A stretch of 34,530 bases of DNA from Blautia sp. (GCA_017459635.1 JAFUCO010000036.1:1-34530); one strand, 5' to 3'; counted from the stretch's first letter, positions 24,472 through 33,205 are shown. The notes: a model not told the origin generated them from the sequence alone. Program-made: numbers and translations.

Positions 24472-26310
24472 ATGTGCGGAATCGTTGGATACACCGGCAA
24501 ACACCAGGCGGCGCCTATACTTCTCGACGGACTTTCAAAGCTTGAATACAGAGGCTATGATTCCGCCGGCCTGGCAGTCAGGGACGGGGCAAATGCCATA
24601 GAGCTCGTCAAGGCAAAGGGAAGGCTCAGAGTCCTGGCCGAAAAGACGAATGACGGCCTGGCCATGAAGGGAACATGCGGCATCGGGCACACCAGATGGG
24701 CCACACACGGGGAGCCGTCAGAGACCAATGCTCATCCTCATATGACCGATGACGATAATATCGCCGGCGTACACAATGGTATAATAGAGAATTATCAGGA
24801 GCTGCGCGACAAGCTGCTCAGAAAAGGATATCATTTTTATTCCCAGACAGACACTGAGGTTGCGGTAAAGCTTGTAGACTATTATTACAAAAAATATAAT
24901 ATCGGTCCCATTGATGCCATTGCAAAGACCATGGTCCGTGTAAGGGGCTCATATGCTCTGGCGCTTATGTTTAAGGACTGCCCTGATGAAATCTGGGTAG
25001 CAAGAAAAGACAGCCCGATGATAATCGGAATTTCTGATGAGGGAACATTTGTGGCGTCCGATGTCCCTGCTATCCTTAAATACACCCGCAAGGTATATTA
25101 CATAGGAAACCTGGAGATGGCCAGGCTTACAAAGGACGGGGTAAACTTTTACAACCTTGACGGTGAAGAGATCGAAAAAGAGCTGAAGGAAGTCGAGTGG
25201 GATGCAGAGGCGGCCGAAAAAGGCGGTTTTGAGCACTTCATGATAAAGGAGATCCACGAACAGCCGAAAGCTATCAGGGACACGATAAACTCTGTTGTTA
25301 AGGATGGATCGATCGATCTTTCCGAATCCGGCATCACTGAAGAGGCTGCGAAAAGTATAAGCCAGATAATGATAGTCGCCTGTGGCTCGGCCTACCATGT
25401 AGGAATGGCATCGCAGTATATATTCGAAGACCTCGCCCGGATACCGGTAAGGGTTGAGCTGGCCTCGGAATTCCGTTACAGAAAGCTGCTGGCTGATCCG
25501 CAGAGCCTTCTTGTTGTAATAAGCCAGAGCGGTGAGACCGCCGACAGCCTTGCAGCGCTCCGTGAGGCAAAAGAACAGGGCGTACGTACTCTGGCGATCG
25601 TAAACGTAGTCGGAAGCTCGATCGCACGCGAGGCAGATCATGTGTTCTACACTCTGGCCGGACCGGAAATCGCGGTAGCCACGACAAAGGCTTACAGTGC
25701 ACAGCTGGCAGCCTGCTATCTGCTGTGCATTGACATTGCCCTTAAAAGGGGCACTATAACCGAAGAAAAGGCATCCGGAATGATAGATGAGCTGCAGAAG
25801 CTTCCCGGTAAGGTCGAACGGGTGATCGAGGATAAGGAGCGGATCCAGTGGTTCGCCTCCAAGTTTGCCAATACAAGGGATGTATTTTTTATCGGCCGCG
25901 GTCTTGACTATGCTATCAGCATGGAAGGCAGCCTCAAGATGAAAGAGATAAGCTACATACATTCCGAAGCTTATGCGGCAGGCGAACTCAAACATGGAAC
26001 TATCTCGCTTATAGAGGACGGGATACTGGTAGTAGGCGTCCTCACGCAGAATGATCTTTATGAAAAAACCATCAGCAATATGGTAGAATGCAAAAGCCGC
26101 GGAGGCTACCTGATGGGGATCACCAATTACGGGAATTACAATGTTGAGGATACCGCAGATTTTACGGTTTACATTCCTCGAACAGACCCCCACTTTACTA
26201 CCAGTCTTGCGATAGTTCCGCTTCAGCTCATGGGCTATTACGTGAGCGTCGCCCGCGGACTTGACGTAGACAAACCGCGAAATCTGGCAAAATCAGTCAC
26301 AGTTGAGTGA
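24472..26310 (+). CDS. glmS: Glutamine:fructose-6-phosphate aminotransferase (glucosamine-6-P synthase)
   Basis: Cytosolic enzyme that makes glucosamine-6-phosphate for peptidoglycan, 612 residues, the standard length. The glutaminase half begins MCGIVGYTG with the N-terminal nucleophile Cys2, and has EYRGYDSAG and TRWATHGEPSETNAHPH. The two SIS sugar-isomerase domains follow (VACGSAYHVG, SQSGETADSLAAL; second domain with GRGLDYAISMEGSLKMKEISYIHSEAYAAGELKHG), and the conserved end DKPRNLAKSVTVE is intact. AAGGAGG precedes the ATG at seven bases. The 5' leader lacks the conserved features of a glmS ribozyme, so control by glucosamine-6-P self-cleavage is not supported here. Confidence 0.97.
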   Translation: MCGIVGYTGKHQAAPILLDGLSKLEYRGYDSAGLAVRDGANAIELVKAKGRLRVLAEKTNDGLAMKGTCGIGHTRWATHGEPSETNAHPHMTDDDNIAGVHNGIIENYQELRDKLLRKGYHFYSQTDTEVAVKLVDYYYKKYNIGPIDAIAKTMVRVRGSYALALMFKDCPDEIWVARKDSPMIIGISDEGTFVASDVPAILKYTRKVYYIGNLEMARLTKDGVNFYNLDGEEIEKELKEVEWDAEAAEKGGFEHFMIKEIHEQPKAIRDTINSVVKDGSIDLSESGITEEAAKSISQIMIVACGSAYHVGMASQYIFEDLARIPVRVELASEFRYRKLLADPQSLLVVISQSGETADSLAALREAKEQGVRTLAIVNVVGSSIAREADHVFYTLAGPEIAVATTKAYSAQLAACYLLCIDIALKRGTITEEKASGMIDELQKLPGKVERVIEDKERIQWFASKFANTRDVFFIGRGLDYAISMEGSLKMKEISYIHSEAYAAGELKHGTISLIEDGILVVGVLTQNDLYEKTISNMVECKSRGGYLMGITNYGNYNVEDTADFTVYIPRTDPHFTTSLAIVPLQLMGYYVSVARGLDVDKPRNLAKSVTVE

Positions 26311-26323
26311 TAGTCGCGATCAA

Positions 26324-26365
26324 CATGGGCTGTGGAAAAAGTCTTACTTTTTTCACAGCCCCATG
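26324..26365 (+). terminator. Stem-loop after glmS
   Basis: CATGGG-CTGTGGAAAAAG pairs with CTTTTTTCACAGCCCCATG around TCTTA, with one bulge. The T run lies in the 3' arm, as in the stem after metQ. It starts 14 bases after the stop codon. Confidence 0.65.
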
Positions 26366-26416
26366 AATAAGCAGCAAAGCGAATTGCGAATGTCCGGTTT
26401 CCAGGATTTTTGCCAT

Positions 26417-26439
26417 ATCTGTTCAGGTTCTGAACAGAT
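26417..26439. repeat. Palindrome identical to the one at 6918, before the exporter gene
   Basis: A ten-pair perfect inverted repeat (ATCTGTTCAG with CTGAACAGAT, loop GTT) 22 bases before the MMPL gene start. The inner 19 bases equal those at 6918-6936. Confidence 0.75.
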
Positions 26440-26460
26440 ACTTACATAAGGAGGTGCATC

Positions 26461-28905
26461 ATGCAGAGACTGGCGGAATATATCGTGAGATACAGGAACC
26501 GTATTCTGGCAGTTATGCTTGTTCTTGGGCTCGCCTGCGCGATCATGATCCCTATGGTCAGGATCAACACTGATATGACCGCTTACCTCCCGGAAACATC
26601 TCCCATGAAGCAGGGCATAGACGTCATCAAGGAGGAGTTTGACGGCCTTGCTTCAGATAATACAGTGCGTGTAATGTTCACGGATCTGCCGGAAGATGAA
26701 GAGGAATCCGTGCACGATACTCTTAAGAACCTGCCAAATGTGAGCAGCGTCGATTTCGAACCGGACAGTGAAGATTACAAAAAAGGAAACCATACCCTTT
26801 ATATTATACACAGTCCTTATGATTTTCACTCTTCCGAGATGAAAAGCCTGGAGAAGGATCTTCAGAAGAACTATAAAGACTACTGCCAGATGGTGTATAC
26901 CCTGGACAACAGCACTACCGATTCGCTTCCTCTCGGGATAGTCATGGCAGCGCTTGTGATCATCATGGCTGTGCTCATCCTCATGTCGCCGTCTTTCACA
27001 GAGCCGGTGTTGTTTATGATAACTATCGGTATTGCGGTGGCCATAAATACAGGCACTAATTTTTTCCTCGGCAGCGTTTCACAGACCACCCACGCGATAG
27101 GCGCGCTGCTGCAGCTGGTACTCTCGCTGGACTATTCAGTCATGGTAATGGAACAGTACCGCCAGGCGAAGGAATCAACTGACCGCATAAAAGGACAGAG
27201 CAAGCATGCAAAAGCAGCTCCTGCCGTGATAAAGGATCATGCATATCCGGTAGAAGAAGCATCCGCCGGGATAAAGGATAATGCAGTTCCGGCAGAAGGT
27301 GCATCCGCCGGGATAAACGATCATGCATATCCGGCAGAAAGTGCTTCCGCCAGGATAAACGATCCGGTCAGGCATACGAAAAAAACTCCAGATGAAAGAA
27401 TGAATGACTGTCAGGCTGCCATGTCAGTGGCGCTTCTCAATTCCTTCAGGCCTGTCCTCGGTAGTTCCGTCACAACAATGGTCGGACTTCTGATGCTGGT
27501 GTTCATGAGCTTCCGGATAGGAGCCGATCTGGGCATAGTCCTGGCAAAAGGCGTCTTCACAAGCCTTCTTTGCGTTTTTACAGTAATGCCGGCCCTGGTG
27601 CTTTTGTCCGACAGTCTTATCGAGAAGACCAGTAAGCCGGTTCCCGAATTCCCGCTGGATAAGCTTGGAGCCTTAAGCGCCCGCTTCGGAAAAGGCATAC
27701 TGGTGTTTTTTGCAGCCCTGCTTGTACTTGTGCTGTACTTAAAAGGGAGCACCGAGATCACTTATACCATGCCCACCCCTTCACAGATCGACAGCTATTT
27801 TACCAGGGTAAACCGTATACTCCTGCTGTACAGCAATGAAGATGAAGATACGATTCCGGATATAGAGGAGTTTGTCATGTCCTGTCCTGAAAACCGGAGT
27901 GTCATGACATACGCGGATACGATCGGGAAAGCCTATACCACAGATGAGCTGACTGATATGCTGAACTCATATGACATGGATCTTTCCTTCGATGATTTCA
28001 TGGAAAACATGCCGCTTCAGATGTCTGCAGAGAATGCCGCGGCCATGCTGATCGATCTTTACAATGCCTCGGAAGGGCGTGAAAAAGGCAGTCCTGTTAC
28101 GATAATGGAGCTTCTTGATTTTATAACGGGCGGACTTTCGGAGAATCCGCTTTATGGGGCATTTATCACCGATGAGGTCAGGACAAAGATCGAAGAATTT
28201 AAGAGACAGATCGAAACGGCAGAGAAATCGCTTGTCAGCCCGGATCATTCAATGATGATAATTGAAACTGTGCTCCCTGATGAATCCGAAGAGACCATGC
28301 GCTTTATAGAGGAGCTGGAGGAACACTGCGGATCAAAACTCATCGGCGATCATTACCTTATCGGAAGCGCCCCGATGGCATACGAGATGTCGAAAACATT
28401 CCGGGAGGAGCTTGACAGGATCAGCATCCTGACTGCGGCCGCCGTGTTCATAGTGGTTCTTATAACCTTCCGCAAGCTGCTCCTGTCCGTAGTTCTGGTG
28501 GCACTCATTCAGACAGCGGTATATATCACTGTAGTTGTTATGGGTATACAGGGCCAGAGCATGTATTATCTGGCATTTCTGATGGTGCAGAGTATACTTA
28601 TGGGCGCTACCATTGATTACGCGATCGTTCTAACCAACTATTACAGAGAAGGCCGGAGATCCATGCCTATAGAGGATTCAATGAAATCTGCTTACAGAAA
28701 TTCGATACGTACTATCCTGACTTCGGGCCTTATCATTGTGTTCGCAACGATCATTTTGGGATATGCGTTCGAGGATCCATCGATAGGCCAGATCTGTCAC
28801 ACTATAGCCAAAGGCACTGCTGCGGCCCTGATATTGATCATCTTTATCCTGCCCGGCATGCTTTGCGCTCTAGACAGATTTGTAAAAACTGAGAAACATA
28901 TTTGA
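26461..28905 (+). CDS. MMPL/RND superfamily exporter with tandem repeats in a loop
   Basis: An 814-residue membrane transporter. It has the MMPL duplication: helix, large extracytoplasmic domain, helix cluster, then the same again. The first cluster carries the SLDYSVMVMEQYRQ motif (proton-relay-type Asp), the second MGATIDYAIVLTNYYRE. Directly after the first motif, the cytoplasmic loop is enlarged by about 70 residues including three 14-residue tandem repeats (27229-27354) before the next helix (SVALLNSFRPVLGSSVTTMVG). Relatives export lipids, siderophores or drugs using the proton gradient; the substrate here is unknown. AAGGAGG precedes the ATG. It has its own upstream palindrome and is followed by a structured 63-bp repeat. 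Confidence 0.88.
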   Translation: MQRLAEYIVRYRNRILAVMLVLGLACAIMIPMVRINTDMTAYLPETSPMKQGIDVIKEEFDGLASDNTVRVMFTDLPEDEEESVHDTLKNLPNVSSVDFEPDSEDYKKGNHTLYIIHSPYDFHSSEMKSLEKDLQKNYKDYCQMVYTLDNSTTDSLPLGIVMAALVIIMAVLILMSPSFTEPVLFMITIGIAVAINTGTNFFLGSVSQTTHAIGALLQLVLSLDYSVMVMEQYRQAKESTDRIKGQSKHAKAAPAVIKDHAYPVEEASAGIKDNAVPAEGASAGINDHAYPAESASARINDPVRHTKKTPDERMNDCQAAMSVALLNSFRPVLGSSVTTMVGLLMLVFMSFRIGADLGIVLAKGVFTSLLCVFTVMPALVLLSDSLIEKTSKPVPEFPLDKLGALSARFGKGILVFFAALLVLVLYLKGSTEITYTMPTPSQIDSYFTRVNRILLLYSNEDEDTIPDIEEFVMSCPENRSVMTYADTIGKAYTTDELTDMLNSYDMDLSFDDFMENMPLQMSAENAAAMLIDLYNASEGREKGSPVTIMELLDFITGGLSENPLYGAFITDEVRTKIEEFKRQIETAEKSLVSPDHSMMIIETVLPDESEETMRFIEELEEHCGSKLIGDHYLIGSAPMAYEMSKTFREELDRISILTAAAVFIVVLITFRKLLLSVVLVALIQTAVYITVVVMGIQGQSMYYLAFLMVQSILMGATIDYAIVLTNYYREGRRSMPIEDSMKSAYRNSIRTILTSGLIIVFATIILGYAFEDPSIGQICHTIAKGTAAALILIIFILPGMLCALDRFVKTEKHI
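27229..27354 (+). repeat. Three in-frame 42-bp repeats inside the exporter gene
   Basis: Units begin at 27229, 27271 and 27313 and a fourth starts at 27355 but ends after IND. They encode IKDHAYPVEEASAG, IKDNAVPAEGASAG and INDHAYPAESASAR. The DNA repeat is imperfect, so it is not a recent error. It lies in a cytoplasmic loop. Confidence 0.92.
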
Positions 28906-28921
28906 TGAAGCGGCTGCCAAG

Positions 28922-29039
28922 CACACATGGCCGGGCTTCAAATGCCAGGTGTACGGATCGTTGAACATTAAGGCGCCGATTATACACACATGGGCGAGCT
29001 TCACATCCCAGGTGTATTACACGTTGAACATTAATTCGC
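28922..29039 (+). repeat. Two-copy 63-bp-period structured repeat after the exporter gene
   Basis: Copies at 28922-28976 and 28985-29039 share ACACATGG, GCTTCA, CCAGGTGTA and CGTTGAACATTAA. Each folds into a stem: ACACATGGC with GCCAGGTGT in copy 1 and ACACATGGG with CCCAGGTGT in copy 2. The C-G pair of copy 1 is a G-C pair in copy 2, a compensatory change. I do not recognise the element. The rest of the 28906-29220 gap holds one more hairpin and no gene. Confidence 0.75.
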
Positions 29040-29099
29040 CAGATGAAGCACGCATGAGCATTCTTTGCATGTCATGAAGCAGCCTCATCACTTATGAAT

Positions 29100-29133
29100 C
29101 AGGATCTGTCACAAAAAGAATTTGTGCATCCTG
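29100..29133 (+). terminator. Stem-loop before proC, possible terminator
   Basis: CAGGAT and CACAAA pair with TTTGTG and ATCCTG around AAGAA, with a small internal loop, followed by the T-rich TGTCTTTTCT. It may end transcripts from the exporter gene. Confidence 0.5.
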
Positions 29134-29220
29134 TCTGTCTTTTCTCCGATTGCATCAGGAAAAGCACTCGCATGATTATTCTGAAAAAACACCTCACAAA
29201 CTACAAGGCGGAGGATCAAA

Positions 29221-30006
29221 ATGGAAAAAATAGCGTTTATAGGTATGGGAAATATGGCGCAGGCTCTCGCAGCCGGCTTCATCTCTTCCGGAAAAATAAA
29301 AGGAGAAGATATCACAGCGTTCGCTCCAAATCAGGAAAAGCTTCATAGGAATGCTGAAAAGATCGGTTTTATTCCGGCGTCAGACAGCCGCAGCGCAGTG
29401 AAGGACGCCGGAATAGTCATAATGGCCTGTAAGCCATATCAGATCATTCAGGTTCTTGAAGGGTTGGGAGATGCGCTTAACGGGAAAGCCCTCATATCCG
29501 TCGCTGCGGGCTGGGACTATAAAAGATACAGTGAAGTTCTTGATCCTTCGGTAAGATTTCAATTCGTAATGCCCAACACCCCGGCAATGGTTGGAGAAGG
29601 CGTTCTGCTTTTTGAAGAGACCAATTCACTTGAGCAGGAAGAACGCCGTGAGATAATGGAACTTTTCGGCACGGTTGGAGATGTTCATATCCTGCCGTCC
29701 CGCCTGATGGGGATAGGCGGCGCAGTGTCAGGGTGCTCACCGGCATTCATAGACATGTTGCTCGAGGCCTTCGCTGATGCCGGTGTCAAATACGGCCTGC
29801 CCAGAGAAACGGCATACAGGCTGATAGCAAAAACAGCACTTGGCAGCGCAGCCCTCCAGATGGCAACAGGCGAACATCCCGGAGCACTGAAGGACAAGGT
29901 ATGTTCTCCGGGAGGAACAACGATCGCCGGAGTCGCCGCCCTTGAGGAAGCAGGATTCCGAAATGCATGTATCAAAGCGATCGATGCGGTAATGCAAAGA
30001 GGTTAA
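29221..30006 (+). CDS. proC: Pyrroline-5-carboxylate reductase
   Basis: Cytosolic enzyme for the last step of proline synthesis, NAD(P)H reduction of pyrroline-5-carboxylate. Its 261 residues carry the Rossmann start IAFIGMGNMAQALAAGF, the VMPNTPAMVGEG motif, the GCSPAFIDMLLEAFADAGVKYGL dimer helix, and the signature PGALKDKVCSPGGTTIAGV. GGCGGAGG precedes the ATG. The next gene starts four bases after its stop with a TTG codon, so the two are co-transcribed and probably coupled, although they share no pathway. Confidence 0.96.
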   Translation: MEKIAFIGMGNMAQALAAGFISSGKIKGEDITAFAPNQEKLHRNAEKIGFIPASDSRSAVKDAGIVIMACKPYQIIQVLEGLGDALNGKALISVAAGWDYKRYSEVLDPSVRFQFVMPNTPAMVGEGVLLFEETNSLEQEERREIMELFGTVGDVHILPSRLMGIGGAVSGCSPAFIDMLLEAFADAGVKYGLPRETAYRLIAKTALGSAALQMATGEHPGALKDKVCSPGGTTIAGVAALEEAGFRNACIKAIDAVMQRG

Positions 30007-30010
30007 CGAT

Positions 30011-30961
30011 TTGAAAAGAACAAAGAAAAGACACGGCAAAAAAGCCGTAATAGTGGCACTGGTTCTCGAGGCGGTGATAGCGCTTGGAATTCTTTTTACG
30101 ATCTTCTACGGAGAATCTGTAATGGCATTCCTGGAGGATTTCACCCGCCCGGCTGTGCGCGAAGTTGACATGTCCGGGCTTTACAGCCCCTGCTCAGTGC
30201 TTATTTCTTCCCCGGGCGGAAAAGTGATCGGGGAAGTGAATGCAAAGGAACGAATATACCCGGCATCTATGACAAAAATGATGACGGCGATACTGGCGAT
30301 AGAAAAGCTGAAAAGCGGAAGCGAGATAACTTTTACATCAGAAATATCAGCTGCGCTCGAAGGCAGCGATGCCACCCGGGCAGGATTTGAAACAGGGGAA
30401 ACAGTCCCTCTGATTGATGTTTTATACGGAATAATCCTTCCCTCCGGCGCCGACTGCTGCCTTGCGGTCGCATATGAAATTTCGGGGTCGGAAGAAGAAT
30501 TTGCAGACCTTATGAACAAAAAGGCCGCAAGGATAGGGATGAAAGACACACATTTCTGTAATTCAACAGGTCTCCATGATGATGAGCATTACAGCACGGT
30601 ATACGACATGGCGATACTGCTTAAATACTGCCTTAGAAACAGCACCTTCCGTGAGATAATAACAAGCCGGTACCACAGCACAGGCCCGACAAACATTCAT
30701 CCCGACGGAATAACCTACTACAGCACACTGTTCAACAATCTCTCCGACCCTGCCGTAACCGGCGGTGAAATCCTTGGCGGCAAAACCGGCTACACCAGCG
30801 CGGCAGGACACTGCCTGGCGTCATTCGCAGAAATAGATGGACGAGAATACATTCTGGTAACAGCCGGAGCAGACGGAACATCAGGAGAACCCCTTCACAT
30901 ATATGATGCCAAAACAATATACAACCGCACCGGAGAGGAAGCCCAAAAGCTGACGGGCTGA
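30011..30961 (+). CDS. D-alanyl-D-alanine carboxypeptidase, S11 family
   Basis: Cell-wall enzyme that trims the terminal D-Ala from peptidoglycan stems, 316 residues. Residues 12-34 form a membrane anchor or signal-anchor helix. The penicillin-binding active site has SMTK (Ser86, Lys89), the second motif as SGA (145-147, where many relatives have S-x-N), and KTG (258-260). There is no C-terminal PBP5-type domain or amphipathic anchor. The start codon is TTG at 30011 with AGAGG nine to thirteen bases upstream, inside the end of proC. A terminator follows at twelve bases. The Ala in the second motif occurs in some S11 relatives as far as I recall, so it need not mean loss of activity. Confidence 0.9.
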   Translation: MKRTKKRHGKKAVIVALVLEAVIALGILFTIFYGESVMAFLEDFTRPAVREVDMSGLYSPCSVLISSPGGKVIGEVNAKERIYPASMTKMMTAILAIEKLKSGSEITFTSEISAALEGSDATRAGFETGETVPLIDVLYGIILPSGADCCLAVAYEISGSEEEFADLMNKKAARIGMKDTHFCNSTGLHDDEHYSTVYDMAILLKYCLRNSTFREIITSRYHSTGPTNIHPDGITYYSTLFNNLSDPAVTGGEILGGKTGYTSAAGHCLASFAEIDGREYILVTAGADGTSGEPLHIYDAKTIYNRTGEEAQKLTG

Positions 30962-30972
30962 TCAAAAGTAAG

Positions 30973-31010
30973 AAAGAGCACTGACGGACAAGCCGAAAGT
31001 GCTCTTTTTA
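30973..31010 (+). terminator. Terminator after the carboxypeptidase gene
   Basis: AAAGAGCACT pairs with AGTGCTCTTT around a 14-base loop and runs into TTTTTATT. Confidence 0.93.
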
Positions 31011-31021
31011 TTACAAATTCC

Positions 31022-31193
31022 AATTAATGATTCCAGTGCAAAAAAACATCATTCCGCTGAACGGTCTTTTTGTCCCATATCGCCCCACAACATTTGGTTA
31101 CAATGCGCCACATTGCGCCCAAATGTTGTGGTGCAATCTGGAACAATAATCCTCGTTCATCGAAATGCGCTTTTTGCACTGGAATCATTAATT
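31022..31193. mobile_element. 172-bp inverted-repeat element, MITE-like
   Basis: The outer 23 bases at each end are a perfect inverted repeat (AATTAATGATTCCAGTGC at the left, GCACTGGAATCATTAATT at the right). A second perfect 13-base pair (CCACAACATTTGG with CCAAATGTTGTGG, 31085-31131) lies at the centre, and the DNA between them is also imperfectly paired, so nearly the whole element folds on itself. It has no coding capacity. AATTCC occurs at both borders (31016-31021 and 31190-31195) and may be a target duplication, though it overlaps the right arm. Confidence 0.75.
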
Positions 31194-31209
31194 CCGACGA
31201 ATTATAATA

Positions 31210-31250
31210 TCCATGGAGAGATATTGAGTGTCCATGGAGAGACATTTAGG
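31210..31250 (+). repeat. Two 21-bp direct repeats TCCATGGAGAGA
   Basis: TCCATGGAGAGATATT at 31210 and TCCATGGAGAGACATT at 31231, 21 bases apart, just right of the 172-bp element and after the rubrerythrin gene. Meaning unknown. Confidence 0.7.
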
Positions 31251-31285
31251 TGGAACGGTGAGTGCCGCCATCTTCCCGGTCTTTT

Positions 31286-31822
31286 TTAGTAGTTCTCTAC
31301 TTTCCTCTCAAAATAAGCTCTTGGATGTGCACACACCGGACATACTTCCGGAGCTTCCTCTGCTTCATGGACATATCCGCAGTTGCGGCACTTCCATCCA
31401 AGCGGTGCATCGCCCTTAAAGGTCTTATCGTTCTTCAGTGATTCAAGAAGCTTCAGATAGCGTTTTTCATGAGCCGCTTCTACCTTTGCAACACCTTCAA
31501 ACTTCTCAGCCAGTTCCATAAAGCCTTCTTCGCGTGCTTCTCTGGCCATACGGACATACATATCGGTCCATTCAGCGTTCTCTCCGGCAGCCGCGTCCTG
31601 CAGGTTCGTCTCTACATCATGGATCCCATGAAATTCCTTGAACCACATTTTTGCATGTTCCTTCTCCTGATCCGCCGTCTCAAGATAAAGAGCTGCCAGC
31701 TGCTCATATCCGGCCTTCTTAGCCTGGGAAGCATAATAAGTATATTTGTTCCTTGCCTGTGACTCTCCCGCAAAAGCTTCCATAAGGTTCTTCTCGGTCT
31801 TGGTTCCTGCATATTTTGACAT
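31286..31822 (-). CDS. rbr: Rubrerythrin
   Basis: Cytosolic peroxide-scavenging non-haem iron protein of anaerobes, 178 residues. The ferritin-like di-iron domain has the Glu ligands in [27 protein letters not shown] and [14 protein letters not shown]. The C-terminal rubredoxin-like Fe(SCys)4 site is CRNCGY and CPVCAHP. Length and domain order are normal. AAAGGAGG precedes the ATG. It has its own consensus-like promoter and probably no co-transcribed neighbour. Confidence 0.96.
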   Translation of the reverse strand: MSKYAGTKTEKNLMEAFAGESQARNKYTYYASQAKKAGYEQLAALYLETADQEKEHAKMWFKEFHGIHDVETNLQDAAAGENAEWTDMYVRMAREAREEGFMELAEKFEGVAKVEAAHEKRYLKLLESLKNDKTFKGDAPLGWKCRNCGYVHEAEEAPEVCPVCAHPRAYFERKVENY

Positions 31823-31878
31823 AAAGCTTTCCTCCTTTTATGATCGATCAGACACATATAAGATTTCTGTGCCCGTAT

Positions 31879-31907
31879 ATAATATCACAAAACAGGATCA
31901 TATACAA
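31879..31907 (-). promoter_or_regulatory. Rubrerythrin promoter
   Basis: On the minus strand TTGTAT, a 17-base spacer, TATTAT; predicted start near 31872, leader about 50 bases. I see no clear PerR box. Confidence 0.75.
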
Positions 31908-31973
31908 CTGTAAGACGGTGTGTTCGGCGGAAGGTACTACTCCAACAATCCGACAAGATTCCACTGTTATGAA

Positions 31974-32984
31974 TCATGATGCCTTATCAAGCATGTCATG
32001 GATATATGTCCGCAGACCATCCTCCGTATCTATACCGTATTTCTGATTTATCAGAATATAGTACTTCATAATCCTCTCTTTCAGCAGAAATTCACTGGAA
32101 GGAATGCTGTCTCCGTATCCTTTCCTCGCTTCCATCCACGGATCCTCGTTATGCGTGATCTTCTCCAGTACTTTTCCGCCATACATCCCGAAAGTATTCA
32201 CCACAAGGTCGATCACCCGCTTCTCGTCATCCGTCAGGGCATCCTCCGTTCCTTCCAGAAGCGCAAACCGCGCATCATCGATCGGATTATATTTGAAATC
32301 CCGGAGCAGGTCATATACTTCAGGATAAACCGGACCGTGTATCCATGCCCTGCAGTCCTCTTCAAAGATCGGTCTTCCATACAACGCGGAATACACGCCC
32401 TGGATAAAATAAAGCAGCTTCTGAAGCATAAGAGGCGTCACCTCTTCCAGCTTTTCAAAGATGTATGCGATTACCCGGAGCATCTTATCCGATACGGAAA
32501 ACAGGCTCTCTGTGCTTTCTGCCGCTGCAAACGCCTTCCTGTATGCTGCATCCGTCAGCTTCTCCCTGTTCTCCGTGAGTTTCTGCTTCATATAAGCCGG
32601 AGATGAAAGTGCGGCCTTAATAATATCCGAATACTCTTTGGAAGGTATCTGTCCTTCCAGGTATCTCGGTATCGTCACCTCTCCGAATCCCAGCGAAAGG
32701 GACAAAGGAGCCTTTCCGATCTTATAAATCTTCATGAGCTTTTCGATATCGTCAATCGATACAAGTCCCTCTGCCGCCCTGTACTGTTCATCGATTTCCT
32801 GAACATTCTTATCAATAAGACCCGGAATGCTCATTTCCTCTCCGCACTCCGCGCAGACAGCCACAGTGATTGCAAAGGTGTATTCCTTATCCCTTATATT
32901 CTTTACGATGTCCTTCTTCCGCAACAGGTATTCGGTTTCTTTCCTGCACTCTATGCAGAAATATCTTCTTCCCTTCTCTGTCAT
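31974..32984 (-). CDS. Panacea (SocA-like) antitoxin with MqsA-type zinc and HTH domains
   Basis: Type II antitoxin-like protein of 336 residues. Residues 8-50 form a zinc-binding region with FCIEC and CAEC pairs, as in MqsA. Residues 70-120 form an Xre-type helix-turn-helix (SIDDIEKLMKIYKIGKAPLS, then IPRYLEGQIPS). Residues about 165-330 are the Panacea/SocA domain (TPLMLQKLLYFIQGVYSALY, RAWIHGPVYPEVYDLL). I chose the ATG at 32984 because GGAGGT lies 8-13 bases upstream; an in-frame GTG at 32993 overlaps that site. It follows a short ORF by five bases, the usual toxin-first order, but that ORF looks cut short. The protein probably represses the shared promoter at 33255-33283. Its cognate toxin may be gone. 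Confidence 0.85.
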   Translation of the reverse strand: MTEKGRRYFCIECRKETEYLLRKKDIVKNIRDKEYTFAITVAVCAECGEEMSIPGLIDKNVQEIDEQYRAAEGLVSIDDIEKLMKIYKIGKAPLSLSLGFGEVTIPRYLEGQIPSKEYSDIIKAALSSPAYMKQKLTENREKLTDAAYRKAFAAAESTESLFSVSDKMLRVIAYIFEKLEEVTPLMLQKLLYFIQGVYSALYGRPIFEEDCRAWIHGPVYPEVYDLLRDFKYNPIDDARFALLEGTEDALTDDEKRVIDLVVNTFGMYGGKVLEKITHNEDPWMEARKGYGDSIPSSEFLLKERIMKYYILINQKYGIDTEDGLRTYIHDMLDKAS

Positions 32985-32989
32985 AATGG

Positions 32990-33205
32990 TCACCTCCGAT
33001 TTGCCTCCTGATTATCTGAAATAATATGTAAGCGGATACTTCTGTTCGTGGAACGAAAGAACAATCCCTCATCGATAACATAATCCAGAAACATATTTAT
33101 GTTATCCTGACGTATGGCGTTCCGCTCAAGCCGATAATTATCCTTTTCAACAGCTTCCTTCACCTCGGAAAGATACCGCTCTATATCTTTCTGATTTATA
33201 TTCAA
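32990..33205 (-). pseudogene. Short ORF before the antitoxin, probable truncated toxin
   Basis: A 71-residue minus-strand ORF starting at TTG (33205) with GGAGG upstream. Residues 1-47 (QKDIERYLSEVKEAVEKDNY, then LERNAIRQDNINMFLDYVIDE) look like the start of the MqsR-type or related small toxins I recall next to such antitoxins, which continue for about 60-90 more residues after this point. Here the frame ends after 24 unrelated residues (GLFFRSTNRSIRLHIISDNQ) that run straight into the antitoxin ribosome site. An internal deletion that fused the toxin start to the antitoxin would explain it. The family memory is not checked by search; a genuine small accessory protein remains possible. Confidence 0.5.

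Noticed and set aside
24949-26193. 414-residue minus-strand ORF
   Set aside because: Antisense to glmS, with no likeness to a family and no ribosome site.
31022-31193. Rho-independent terminator
   Set aside because: The real terminator is at 30973-31010; this element is far larger, nested and lacks a T run at its end.
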